Shown: one piece after another, positions 28,101 through 35,741 of the stretch
How positions within the stretch are numbered: the first letter of the stretch is position 1
How the letters are laid out: the number at the start of each line of letters is the position of its first letter
Assembly (NCBI RefSeq): GCF_900101345.1
Contig: NZ_FMUX01000020.1
Coordinates: 1-64,000 of the forward strand
From: Desulfoluna spongiiphila
Lineage (GTDB): Bacteria > Desulfobacterota > Desulfobacteria > Desulfobacterales > Desulfolunaceae
Direction of reading: 5' to 3'
Length of the DNA stretch: 64,000 bases
Program-made: the position numbers and the translations under genes
The notes under the pieces: generated by a model
What the model saw: only the letters and a program-made list of their open reading frames with translations
The model's database searches: none
Told to the model about the DNA's origin: nothing

Positions 28101-29557
28101 AGTACGATTTGGATGAGGCGCTGGTGGAGGCCTGGGCCTCCCACACCGACGCGGAACGTGCTGAAAGGGTGGAGGCACTTGCCGCCATGCTGGAGGAGAC
28201 CCTGGAGCAGAAAGGGGCCTTTGCAGGCAAGCAGGAGGGGATACTCCGCGAAAAGCAGCGCCTGGACCTTGAACTGGGGCGCTGGAAGGGCAGGGGCGTC
28301 ACTCCGGATGTGTCCGCCGACACCCTCGAAACCGAAGCCCTTGACGCAGCCATTGAAGGGTGCGCCGTGGAAGGGTCCCAGCTCCGTGAGGAGCTCATGG
28401 ACCTTGAGACCCGGCAGACCCAGCTTAAGAGCAAGGCCGATATGGTGAAGACCTGGGCCACGTCCCTTGCCCTGGGAACCGCCCGGATCAAGGATTACAG
28501 CCCGGTATGGGACGAAGACTCGCCGAGGCGTGAGTGGCCCGAGCTTGTGGCGTGCGCCAACCCCGTGGTGGCCGCCGAGGTCTTTCTGAAAGAGGTGGAG
28601 GAGGTGATCCGGCTGGAGGCAGACGCCGTGGCTGAGACCGTCCGGCAGCACAGGGTGATGTCCGCCGCCTTTGACCGTCTTCAGGTGAGCCTTTCCGATG
28701 AAAAACTCAAAGAGGCCCTGCCCGCCGTGGTGGACGAGCTCCGCCGCCATGACGCCGAAACACTGGGGGCCCAGAGCACTGCCATGGTGGCCACCTGCCG
28801 GGACCTGGCAGAAAACATCGAAAGCGACCTGGCCCGCTCGGAAAAATTCGTGGGCAGCCTCATCGGCATGATGCTTCAGCATGTGAAGGAGTGCCACCAG
28901 AAGCTTCTCACCGCCACCCGCATCACCATGCCCGACGATGTCTTTATCTACGGAGGGAAAGCCATCCTTCGCTGCAGCAGGCGTCTTGATTTTACGCGTC
29001 ACGAGGAGGCCTTCCGGGAGACCATCGACAACTGGCTCCACGAACTCATCGAGGCCAACCGCATGCCCGAGGTCAACGCCCGCACCGGCAACATGCTGGG
29101 GGCTGAACTCATGTACCGCCTGCTCCACGCCGCCACCGGAAAGAGCGAGTTCGCCGTGCGGCTCCTCAAGTGCGACGACACGGGCAGGCGCTACGAACAG
29201 GTGGGCAAGGACCTGGGCTCCGGCGGCGAGGCCCTCACCACCGCCGTGCTTCTCTACGCCCTGCTCACATCCATGCGCCAGAAACGTCGCAACCGTAAAG
29301 AGGATCGCCTCCCGGCCTTTCTCATCGCCGACAACCCCCTGGGGGTCTGCAACCGGTCGGATTTTCTGGACGCCCAGCTCAAGGTGGCAAGAGCCATGGG
29401 CATTCAGTGCGTCTATTTTACCGGCATCAACGACACCGAATCCCTGGGGCTCTTCGAACACCGCGTGGCCGTGCGTAAAAGCGGCAAACGCGTGCAGATC
29501 GACGGGGTGGATTATAACCACCTCGAGGTGATCGAACAGAACCTGGAAAGGGCATAG
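25184..29557 (+). CDS. MukB/MksB/JetC-like SMC-family ATPase
   Basis: 1457 residues with head-coil-head layout. The Walker A region is FAQNGSCKTTLLS (residues 39-51) with Lys46; Cys45 stands where almost all P-loops have glycine. Residues about 300-1250 are dominated by Glu, Arg, Ala, Leu and Lys heptads (long coiled coils), interrupted near 615-720 by a non-coiled segment that may be the hinge. The C-terminal head has the ABC signature LGSGGEALTTA (Ser1346) and a Walker B LIADNPLG in which Asp1383 is followed by Asn rather than Glu. GIQCVYFTGIND follows. Such SMC complexes compact or extrude DNA, or exclude plasmids. No JetD/TOPRIM nuclease gene follows. Confidence 0.75.
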   Translation: MYRLSRFFISDVAAGENIVQNGYFPICREGEQADHGVLFAQNGSCKTTLLSFLLSAFCPEQRRFVQHLQSGGDKSLDQYLIPGRPAVVLINLTVTAEPTLFEAEPEEHLLVGQLIYRHKGAAGKIDRIYFTSREETLFDDLRSAWPDLSSEEKPFTAAREYIAPRVTSTTSQRDWEEHLEKLDLDPWLVNRQVDFARSEGGIKDAFKFRNEEEFMGFFLGCVTDLDVAAKLRETALQSMEKMRHRPEKKARLKAAWGLREKLSEFEAISGKWRGAGEDTDAFRMRLGEAHRLLTMAKAAAADRGKEVAGHITEATESHDAVTLRLNRTRANAFYLESVKFAREEKRLKEQVDAASEAYAAGRREQASLRGAGLVAKIRRMSAQIDDRETALSDKDDALAPVREQISVRSSQYHHRLASDRDEAAKERLRLKEEQQAAGSKRRTIEAEAEALASEVETARNTLTRCTTLIDAAETSRNALGLTPGQAPEEAVEGLKADQAQHASRREEIIASLEDLYLEMEESKQLWKGRQRDLAEGESAVRQAAETLDKEKTAREALQTNRHLATVAGCSDLSPHQPDLASRVAEMLQRKRNAVAEQNHQRFTLDDEIERLSTTETLAVDADTRKLLAWLQEEGFSPADIKAFPDYLAAEYGDPQVVARFLEKDPGRFTGIMAKDANVLEKVRALSTPAWLTRPVVISVPSSLEEVARCEGHVLAPADASVYSPSFIETRITELKARRAALVEALVSEQAVLAEMEHAARLLSAYLEQYPDESGVQALEGRLTEAAQRVEEIRGEIARAEETQKVLLAEENRFNGEVKGITEAEAELTRRMQQLVGWQTQYGELAAWKQSLIDENRNLSAFAGRKTDIRESREALGDEMTRLVELLARNEASVKRLDEKAELVPQGDALLDEDQKQEAREMDLSALASLYADALERERRVAGELGIETLAAELTELKAKRQKEAAELERSRREYDLDEALVEAWASHTDAERAERVEALAAMLEETLEQKGAFAGKQEGILREKQRLDLELGRWKGRGVTPDVSADTLETEALDAAIEGCAVEGSQLREELMDLETRQTQLKSKADMVKTWATSLALGTARIKDYSPVWDEDSPRREWPELVACANPVVAAEVFLKEVEEVIRLEADAVAETVRQHRVMSAAFDRLQVSLSDEKLKEALPAVVDELRRHDAETLGAQSTAMVATCRDLAENIESDLARSEKFVGSLIGMMLQHVKECHQKLLTATRITMPDDVFIYGGKAILRCSRRLDFTRHEEAFRETIDNWLHELIEANRMPEVNARTGNMLGAELMYRLLHAATGKSEFAVRLLKCDDTGRRYEQVGKDLGSGGEALTTAVLLYALLTSMRQKRRNRKEDRLPAFLIADNPLGVCNRSDFLDAQLKVARAMGIQCVYFTGINDTESLGLFEHRVAVRKSGKRVQIDGVDYNHLEVIEQNLERA

Positions 29558-29564
29558 GGAGTGA

Positions 29565-29613
29565 GCCTCCGGCGGCCCTGCCGGGGGCCACACTTTTTTT
29601 TAAAAAAAGTGTG
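29565..29613 (+). repeat. solo left half of the MITE-like element (terminator-like)
   Basis: GCCTCCGGCGGCCCTGCCGG, then a CACACTTTT...AAAAGTGTG palindrome. It starts 8 bases after the SMC-like gene and can serve as its terminator. The second stem differs from other copies (CACAC/GTGTG) but still pairs. Confidence 0.8.
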
Positions 29614-29694
29614 ATCAAAAAATTTAGGGCTCGTTTTCTTTGTGGAGAGAGAGTGTGTGTGGGGGGACTTACAGGCCGATGCTGCATTGATCAT

Positions 29695-29739
29695 GGAGGC
29701 AGAGCCTCCGGAGGGGCATTCCCAGGCGGAGCCTGGGAA
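29695..29739. repeat. double palindrome (REP-like)
   Basis: GGAGGC-AGA-GCCTCC (29695-29709) and TTCCCAGGC-GGA-GCCTGGGAA (29719-29739), nine bases apart. The pair sits 230 bases upstream of a broken REP-associated transposase and may be its cognate repeat. Confidence 0.7.
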
Positions 29740-29972
29740 CGATGAAGGTGAGGGGTGGGCCTGGATCCTTGGCTCGCTCCCGGGCTCTGCACGGGCATGT
29801 AGTGCGCAAGGTTCTTCCTTGCCGGTGTGAAGCGTAATAGTGGGAATATGGCCCATGCAGATTTCGATGGATGTTTTTTTCTGTATAGAGTGAACTCATG
29901 ATGGTTGTTGGTCCGTAAATTCGGCTTGTTATATCTGTCTCTTAAACGATGCCACCCCACTGAGGAGGTCCC

Positions 29973-30171
29973 ATGGGGCGAAGCAGATATCAAGTCGTTG
30001 ACTGTGGGAACACATACTTTGTCACAAGCTCACTTATCCGTTGGATACCCCTCTTTTAACAACCCCATGAAACGAGGGTTCGTTGATGCACCGGAACACT
30101 GGCGGTATTCAAGCTGTCGAAATTACCTCGGGGGGGAAGGGCTGGTAGAGATCAGTGGTGCCATCTCATGA
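29973..30171 (+). pseudogene. REP-associated (RAYT/Y1) transposase remnant
   Basis: ATG 29973 behind GAGGAGG reads MGRSRYQVVDCGNTYFVTSS and continues LIRWIPLF, then stop. This is the usual N-terminus of one RAYT subgroup. Directly after, in another frame, comes NPMKRGFVDAPEHWRYSSCR followed by NYLGGEGLVEI, the usual C-terminus. The roughly 120 residues between, including HUH and catalytic tyrosine, are gone. A clean internal deletion thus left the two ends. It differs from the intact RAYT at 56236, which belongs to another subgroup. Confidence 0.78.
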
Positions 30172-30240
30172 CGAGATGCTATTAGATAGAAAGCGAATTT
30201 TATTCGAACACGCTCGAATAAGTTAAACTCGTTCTTAAAG

Positions 30241-30291
30241 CCTGTTTGCTCAACCTTTCAAAGGGTTGGCCCCCGGCAGGGTCGCCGGAGG
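30241..30291 (-). repeat. solo left half of the MITE-like element, minus orientation
   Basis: Read on the minus strand, a CCTCCGGCGACCCTGCCGGG hairpin is followed by a CCAACCCTTTGAAAGGTTGA palindrome. The palindrome sequence has changed from AAACTT/AAGTTT while keeping its pairing. Confidence 0.78.
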
Positions 30292-30388
30292 TAAAGAGTG
30301 GCTGAATAGCTACCTTTCTTTTTATTAATGGGCTGTGAATAGCGTTTGGATTATCATTGGTCCTGTGTCAACGCAGGGGAGAGAACCC

Positions 30389-30637
30389 ATGAAAATTCAT
30401 GTCGACTGTTATGCCGGGCATCGGGGAGAGGAAACACCCCGAACCGTTACCCTGGGTGAGAACGTTATCCGGGTGACGGAAGTTCTGGATCAATGGCTGG
30501 CCCCGGACCATCGTTATTTCAAATGCCGGGGAGATGACGGGGGCGTGTATCTTATTCGTCATGATGTTGCCTCGGAACAGTGGCAACTGGTCTACTTCAG
30601 CCTGACGGAAGCCCTGCCACCCGGTACCCCCCATTGA
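30389..30637 (+). CDS. conserved small protein of unknown function
   Basis: 82 residues starting MKIHVDCYAGHRGEETPRTV. ATG 30389 follows a GGGGAGAG ribosome binding site; the frame extends upstream without merit. The sequence DQWLAPDHRYFKCRGDDGGV with YLIRHDVAS suggests a compact beta-rich fold with many aromatic and charged residues. Proteins of this look are, as I recall, widespread in anaerobic deltaproteobacteria, but no function is known to me. It stands alone with its own terminator. Confidence 0.65.
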   Translation: MKIHVDCYAGHRGEETPRTVTLGENVIRVTEVLDQWLAPDHRYFKCRGDDGGVYLIRHDVASEQWQLVYFSLTEALPPGTPH

Positions 30638-30688
30638 GAAGCGTTTTGGAAGGCGTCTACCCACAGAGGGGGGCAGTAGACCTGGAGC

Positions 30689-30714
30689 GCCGCACTCCTG
30701 TGCGGCTTTTTTTT
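30689..30714 (+). terminator. intrinsic terminator after the small conserved gene
   Basis: GCCGCAC-TCCT-GTGCGGC followed by TTTTTTTT. Confidence 0.9.
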
Positions 30715-30753
30715 GTGCGTAACGGCCCAAGGCTTCGCGTTTTTGTGGCCGGT

Positions 30754-31653
30754 TTAACCTTCCGAATTTTTTGCTCTCACTGAGATGCATGGCTTTTTAT
30801 TACCCTCACAGAAGAGGTGGATGTGTTTCCCCTCGGCCACTTCTTCATGCGACAGGGTGAGTTCCCGCCCGTAGTAGAGTTGGCCCTTGAGCCGGACTGT
30901 CGCCGAAAATTTTCTCTCCTTGTGGTTCCATCCCGCTTTATCCAGGCACTTATCCAGCACCAGCATGGGCTGGGCAAAGGCCCCTTCGAATCCCTGCATT
31001 TTCGCATACCAATGGCTGTAGTGGAGCCCGTTGCTGTCCCCGCAGGCCCTGGCGAAACGAAATCCGTTGCCATGGGGGAGAAACCAGGAAACGGTCTCGG
31101 GCACTTTGGCCGGTTTTTCAGAAGGGACTGGGGACGAGGGGAGATGACAGGGGGCTGACTCGGGAACCGCCTGTGGTTTTCCGGTTCCCGCGCCTTTGAA
31201 AAAGAAGGTGTTGATGCAGCACCAGATTTTTTTATTCTCATGGAACATGTCGGTGGTGAGGCAGAGATCGATCCCTTTGTTTGTTTCTCGCTGTGACGAG
31301 ACCGCAGTGTGAATCCGAAGCGGTACCCCGGAGGGCACGGGGCCATAAGAGGAAACCGTCACCTCCCGGTTGAGCATTCGAAACATGGAAAACGGCAGGG
31401 CTTTCTGGCTCAGCAGGCGCAGGCATAGCGGATAGGCCAGAGTGAGGGGGTAAAAGAGGGGGACACCCTTGCTTTCGAGCCCGCAGAGGGCTTTGTATCG
31501 GGCCAGATGCTTTTCGGAGACGGCAAAGGCGGGAAGAGCAACCGACAGCGGCGGGTGTTCTACGGTGACGGTATACCGTGTGTTGCGATTGCGAAACCCC
31601 ATCCAGAGGGTGCGGATTGACGATGGAAGCCGGGTGTAGGTCTGGCATGGCAT
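30754..31653 (-). CDS. MaoC-like hotdog-fold protein (putative acyl dehydratase)
   Basis: 299 residues. The C-terminal third carries FRFARACGDSNGLHYSHWYA then KMQGFEGAFAQPMLVL, recognisable as a MaoC/R-hydratase hotdog segment with the usual Asp/His pattern (GDxNxxH). The N-terminal half would be the partner hotdog or a binding domain, giving a double-hotdog protein. The expected reaction is hydration or dehydration at C2-C3 of an acyl thioester. A MarR gene lies 221 bases upstream on the same strand and may control it. Confidence 0.65.
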   Translation of the reverse strand: MPCQTYTRLPSSIRTLWMGFRNRNTRYTVTVEHPPLSVALPAFAVSEKHLARYKALCGLESKGVPLFYPLTLAYPLCLRLLSQKALPFSMFRMLNREVTVSSYGPVPSGVPLRIHTAVSSQRETNKGIDLCLTTDMFHENKKIWCCINTFFFKGAGTGKPQAVPESAPCHLPSSPVPSEKPAKVPETVSWFLPHGNGFRFARACGDSNGLHYSHWYAKMQGFEGAFAQPMLVLDKCLDKAGWNHKERKFSATVRLKGQLYYGRELTLSHEEVAEGKHIHLFCEGNKKPCISVRAKNSEG

Positions 31654-31874
31654 GGTGAAACCTCCCGTGGTTTGGGTTATGATGCATGATACGGCAAAAG
31701 TACGATATCGAACTATATAGAGACAATACGTCGTAAACTTTGAACCTTAACCTCAGTGATGCCCTGTCGACAGGACTCACAGGTCATCACGACTTACCAA
31801 AGTCAAAAGGCCGCTCCGGGATGGAAGCAAACGGGCCGGATTATTTCGTATGGAGCCATGCCGTTTGGGGCGGT

Positions 31875-32309
31875 TTATGGCTCCCAGTGGGTGTTGATTC
31901 CGTTCAAGATCCGCGTCACCTCCCGGCGATCGGCCTCCGGCACCCCTCTATAGATCTTTTCCATGAGTTTTTCCGATATGTCAATGAGATCGCCCTGAAG
32001 GGCTTTGCCCGCAGGTGTCAGAAAGATGCGCCACGACCTGCCGTCCATTTCGTCCTGCCTTTTGGAGGCGTACCCCAGGGTGATCAGTTTATCCACCAGG
32101 GTGGTTACCGTGGATTTTTTACGGTCCAGGATGTCTGCGATCTCTTTCATGGTGAGCTCGCTGTGGATGAGGAGGGCCACGAGCAGGTCTCCGTGAACCG
32201 GTGCCAGGCCCTTGATGCCGTGTTGGGAGAGTTCCGCCGTGATGAATCGGTTCGCCTTGTCGCGAATGCGGGAGATCAGGGAGATGAGCATGGAGGGATC
32301 GTTTCTCAT
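31875..32309 (-). CDS. MarR-family transcriptional regulator
   Basis: 144 residues. The winged helix is clear: LTMKEIADILDRKKSTVTTLVDKLI is the HTH, and GYASKRQDEMDGRSWRIFLT the wing with its conserved Asp-x-Arg. Helices at both ends give dimerisation. MarR proteins usually repress nearby genes and respond to aromatic or acyl ligands. It is encoded just upstream of the MaoC-like gene in the same direction. Confidence 0.9.
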   Translation of the reverse strand: MRNDPSMLISLISRIRDKANRFITAELSQHGIKGLAPVHGDLLVALLIHSELTMKEIADILDRKKSTVTTLVDKLITLGYASKRQDEMDGRSWRIFLTPAGKALQGDLIDISEKLMEKIYRGVPEADRREVTRILNGINTHWEP

Positions 32310-32392
32310 GTGGTTTTAGATAGTACGAGGACGGACTATCTGTCAACCGCTCTTTGAAAAAAACTGTTTAAGCTCTGAACCATTCGGTTTGT

Positions 32393-34228
32393 CTAAATAA
32401 AATCTTTCAGGTGCTCATCGATAATCGCCAAAATCTCATCGCCGTAGGATGAGAGTTTCTGCTGGCCGATGCCGGAGACAGCCAGGAGTTCAAGATCATC
32501 GGTGGGCATTTTGTCGATGAGGTCGGCCAGGGTGGCGTCGTTGAAGACGAGGTAGGGCGGGATCTCGGCCTCGGCGGCGGTCTCCTTGCGGTAGGTTTTG
32601 AGCTTGTCCCAGAGGGCCCGGGCCCCGGGGGCGACGCAGACCTCTTCCATGAGTCGTGAGGCTTTGTTGCGGCGGCTGGCCTGTTTTCCTTTGCGCGTGG
32701 GGGTAGGGTCTTTTCTGAAGCGGACCTGTTCCTGGCCCTTTAAGACGGGCATGGATTTTTCATTGAGGCAAAAGCCCCCGGTCTGGGCGTTGACGCTGAT
32801 GAGGCCGCCTGCCACAAGTTGCCTGTAGACGGACCGCCACTCCGCCTCGGAGAGCTCTTTGCCGATGCCGAAGGTGGAGACGCAGTCGTGGCCGCAGAGT
32901 TCGATTTTATCGGTGCCTTTCCCCAGGAGCACGTCGATGAGGTGCCCGGCGCCGTATCGTTGGCCGGTGCGATAGATGCAGGAGAGGGCTTTCTGGGCTT
33001 CCGTGGTGCCTTCCCAGGTGGCAACGGGGGAGAGGCAGGTGTCGCAGTTGCCGCAAGGGGTCTCAAGGGTTTCGCCGAAGTAGGCGAGAAGGGCCTGTCT
33101 GCGGCATCCGGTGATCTCACAGAAGCCCAGCATGGCGTTTAGTTTCTGGTGCTGGATCCGTTTGAACTGCTCGCTGCCTTCGGAGGAGTCCAGCATCTGT
33201 CGCAGGAAGACCGCGTCCCCCAAGCTGTAGGCCATCCAGGCATCGGCGGGCAGGCCGTCGCGCCCGGCCCGGCCCGTTTCCTGGTAGTAGCTCTCCAGGT
33301 TTTTGGGAAGGTCCAGGTGGGCCACGAAGCGGACGTCCGGCTTATCAATGCCCATGCCGAAGGCGATGGTGGCCACGATGATCACCTGCTCGTCGGTGAT
33401 GAAACGGCGCTGGTTCTCGGCCCGGGTCTGCTGGGGAAGTCCGGCGTGGTAGGGCAGGGCGGTAAAGCCTTTGTCCGAGAGCCAGGCAGCGGTGGATTCC
33501 ACTTTTTTACGGCTCAGGCAGTAGACGATGCCCGAATCTTCGTTGTGTTCCTGTTCCAGAAAATCCAGGAGTTGTTTTTTGGGGGTGTTCTTTACCACGA
33601 TGCGGTAGCGGATGTTGGGGCGGTCAAAGCTGGAGACAAAGCGCTTGGCCTGTGTGAGGTGGAGGCGTTCGGCCATCTCCTCCCGCACGATGGGGTCGGC
33701 CGTGGCGGTGAGGGCAATGCGGGGGACCTGGGGAAAGCGCTCAGCAAGGATGGCCAGCTGCATGTACTCGGGGCGGAAATCGTGGCCCCACTGGGAGACG
33801 CAGTGGGCCTCATCGATGGCGAAAAGGGCCAGGGGTGTCCGGCCGAGGAGTTCCTGGAACCGGGGCGTCATAAGCCGTTCCGGAGCCACGTAGACCAGGT
33901 CCATTTCCCCATGGACCATGGCCCGTTCCACCTGCAGAGCCTCTGCCTGGGAGAGGGAGGAGTTGAGGTAGCCCGCCCTGACCCCGTTTTGGCGCAGGGA
34001 CTCCACCTGGTCTTGCATGAGGGCGATAAGGGGAGAGACCACCACGGCGGTTCCGGCTCTCAGGATGCCGGGAATCTGATAGCAGAGGGATTTTCCCCCG
34101 CCCGTGGGCATCAACACCAGGGCGTCCCCGCCTGAAAGGAGATTGTCGATGATCTCTTTCTGGTTGCCCCTGAAGGCTTCGTAACCAAAGATGTTTTTAA
34201 GGGTGGTTTCCGGGGTCTGGTGGTGCAT
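32393..34228 (-). CDS. recQ: ATP-dependent DNA helicase RecQ
   Basis: 611 residues, full bacterial architecture. Helicase motifs are LMPTGGGKSLCYQIP (Walker A, ~40), DEAHCVSQWGHDFRPEY (Walker B and RecQ aromatic loop), TATAD, and QETGRAGRD in motif VI. Four zinc-binding cysteines are present in CRRQALLAYFGETLETPCGN and CDTC, then the RQC winged helix, and an HRDC domain at about 525-605. It unwinds DNA 3' to 5' in repair and recombination. ATG 34228 has no strong ribosome binding site but begins the conserved region. Confidence 0.96.
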   Translation of the reverse strand: MHHQTPETTLKNIFGYEAFRGNQKEIIDNLLSGGDALVLMPTGGGKSLCYQIPGILRAGTAVVVSPLIALMQDQVESLRQNGVRAGYLNSSLSQAEALQVERAMVHGEMDLVYVAPERLMTPRFQELLGRTPLALFAIDEAHCVSQWGHDFRPEYMQLAILAERFPQVPRIALTATADPIVREEMAERLHLTQAKRFVSSFDRPNIRYRIVVKNTPKKQLLDFLEQEHNEDSGIVYCLSRKKVESTAAWLSDKGFTALPYHAGLPQQTRAENQRRFITDEQVIIVATIAFGMGIDKPDVRFVAHLDLPKNLESYYQETGRAGRDGLPADAWMAYSLGDAVFLRQMLDSSEGSEQFKRIQHQKLNAMLGFCEITGCRRQALLAYFGETLETPCGNCDTCLSPVATWEGTTEAQKALSCIYRTGQRYGAGHLIDVLLGKGTDKIELCGHDCVSTFGIGKELSEAEWRSVYRQLVAGGLISVNAQTGGFCLNEKSMPVLKGQEQVRFRKDPTPTRKGKQASRRNKASRLMEEVCVAPGARALWDKLKTYRKETAAEAEIPPYLVFNDATLADLIDKMPTDDLELLAVSGIGQQKLSSYGDEILAIIDEHLKDFI

Positions 34229-34513
34229 GGGCGCTACGGGGGCTCCTGTTGCTTGTCGTCATCGAACAGCGTTATGCGTGTCTGTGTGGTTCATATCAGA
34301 AACATAAGGGGATGGCATCTTCTTTGTCATCCCGCAACCAATCCCTGCGGCTATGTCTGGGCCCTTACGCATAAAGGCAGGTGGTGTCGCTAGTTGTTGT
34401 GTGGTCTGATATGCCGGTTTGTTAGGTGATCCATGGTCTTGAGCGAAGATGATGTGGCGATATACTTTCCGGCGGGGACGGCCTGGGGCCAACATTGAGG
34501 TTTCGGGGCAAAC

Positions 34514-34550
34514 AAAAAAAGCCTTGAAGGAAACCCTTCAAGGCTTTTTA
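34514..34550 (-). terminator. terminator of the third initiator tRNA
   Basis: GCCTTGAAGG pairs with CCTTCAAGGC around four bases. A-runs to the left give a T-run on the minus strand; a T-run on the right also makes it bidirectional. Confidence 0.85.
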
Positions 34551-34557
34551 AAAGCTG

Positions 34558-34634
<77 letters not shown>

Positions 34635-34646
34635 ACAATGTGAGGG

Positions 34647-34675
34647 AATATACATGGGCCCCGGCCCCTTGTCAA
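34647..34675 (-). promoter_or_regulatory. promoter of initiator tRNA copy 3
   Basis: On the minus strand TTGACA (34675-34670), a 17-base spacer and TATATT (34652-34647), 12 bases before the tRNA. It overlaps the end of the region downstream of the DUF167 gene. Confidence 0.75.
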
Positions 34676-34700
34676 GACAGGGGACACAAAAAAATCGCCG

Positions 34701-35015
34701 TTACGAATACGAGGTGAGTAATTTCACGATATTTCTGCGTTTTACCTCGTCGCCGGGGGTGTCGGACAAAACAACGCGGACCCGTTTGTTTCGACCGGTC
34801 TGTCCCGAGACAATCTCGATGGAGGATTTGGACACCTCTAGAAATTTGGAGAAGTATTTGATGCACATGGCGTTGGCCGCCCCGTCCACAGGGGGCGCTG
34901 TGATCTTAACCTTCAGGGCATCTCCGTGGATACCGGCCACCATGTTTTTCGACGACTTCGGCTGCACGAAGATACGGAAGAAAAGATCCCCCTTTTTTTC
35001 TTCAACGGCAAACAT
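34701..35015 (-). CDS. DUF167 (YggU-family) protein
   Basis: 104 residues. The motif VQPKSSKNMVAGIHGDALKV followed by KITAPPVDGAANAM is diagnostic of DUF167, and IEIVSGQTGRNKRV closes the domain. The biochemical role is unknown. It begins two bases after the thrH stop, so it is probably translated from the hom-thrH transcript. Confidence 0.9.
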   Translation of the reverse strand: MFAVEEKKGDLFFRIFVQPKSSKNMVAGIHGDALKVKITAPPVDGAANAMCIKYFSKFLEVSKSSIEIVSGQTGRNKRVRVVLSDTPGDEVKRRNIVKLLTSYS

Positions 35016-35017
35016 GG

Positions 35018-35638
35018 TCAGCGGGCGGCCCCTGTTTCAAGGGATGCGGCCACAAGGGGCTTGAGCTCATCGTAGGAGGTGGTCACGGGAAACTGGGGGA
35101 ACTCCTCGATGACGTTGGCCGGGGGCCTGAAGAGAAAGCCCTGGTCGGCCTCCTTGAGCATGGAGACGTCGTTGTAGGAGTCGCCGAAGGCCGTGACGTG
35201 GTAGTTGAGGCCTTTCAGGGCCATGACGGCATTTTTCTTCTGGTCCTGCTGGCGAAGGCAGTAGTCCGTGACGCGCCCTTCGGTGTCGATCTTCAGCTGG
35301 TGGCAGAAGAGGGTGGGCATGCCGAGCTTGCGCATGAAAGGCCCTGCAAACTGCTCGAAGGTGTCGGAGAGGATGATAAGCTGTGCGTTTTCACGCATCC
35401 AGCCCACAAAGTCGGCGGCGCCGTCCATGGGGTCCATGGTATCGATGACCTCGGTGATGTCGGCGAGTTTCAGGCCGTGGGCATCCAGGATGCCCAGCCG
35501 CTTTTTCATCAGCACGTTGTAGTCGGGGATGTCCCGGGTGGTGAGTTTCAACTCTTCAATGCCGGTTTTTTCAGCCACGTTGATCCAGATTTCAGGGATG
35601 AAGACCCCTTCCAGGTCGGAGCAGATGATGTTCATCAT
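35018..35638 (-). CDS. thrH: bifunctional phosphoserine phosphatase/homoserine phosphotransferase
   Basis: 206 residues, HAD superfamily. The nucleophile loop is CSDLEGVFIPEIW, where DLEG replaces the usual DMDST of SerB. Motif II is LIILSDTF and motif III-IV includes AFGDSYNDVSML. ThrH can phosphorylate homoserine using phosphoserine as donor, bypassing ThrB. Its position directly after hom supports a role in threonine synthesis. Start ATG 35638 or 35635. Confidence 0.92.
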   Translation of the reverse strand: MMNIICSDLEGVFIPEIWINVAEKTGIEELKLTTRDIPDYNVLMKKRLGILDAHGLKLADITEVIDTMDPMDGAADFVGWMRENAQLIILSDTFEQFAGPFMRKLGMPTLFCHQLKIDTEGRVTDYCLRQQDQKKNAVMALKGLNYHVTAFGDSYNDVSMLKEADQGFLFRPPANVIEEFPQFPVTTSYDELKPLVAASLETGAAR

Positions 35639-35741
35639 GGTGTGCGGTTTCCGTTCATATTAAGGTGCGCCCGGCAGGGCGGGGTTATGAAAAGAGGAAC
35701 AGGTCCGCCCCGGTTACGTTGGGGGGGCGGACCCGGATGCT

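Noticed and set aside
29558..34228. JetD-like nuclease downstream of the SMC-like gene
   Set aside because: The following genes are a transposase remnant, a small unknown protein, a hotdog-fold protein, MarR and RecQ; none has a TOPRIM layout. The 82-residue protein is too small.
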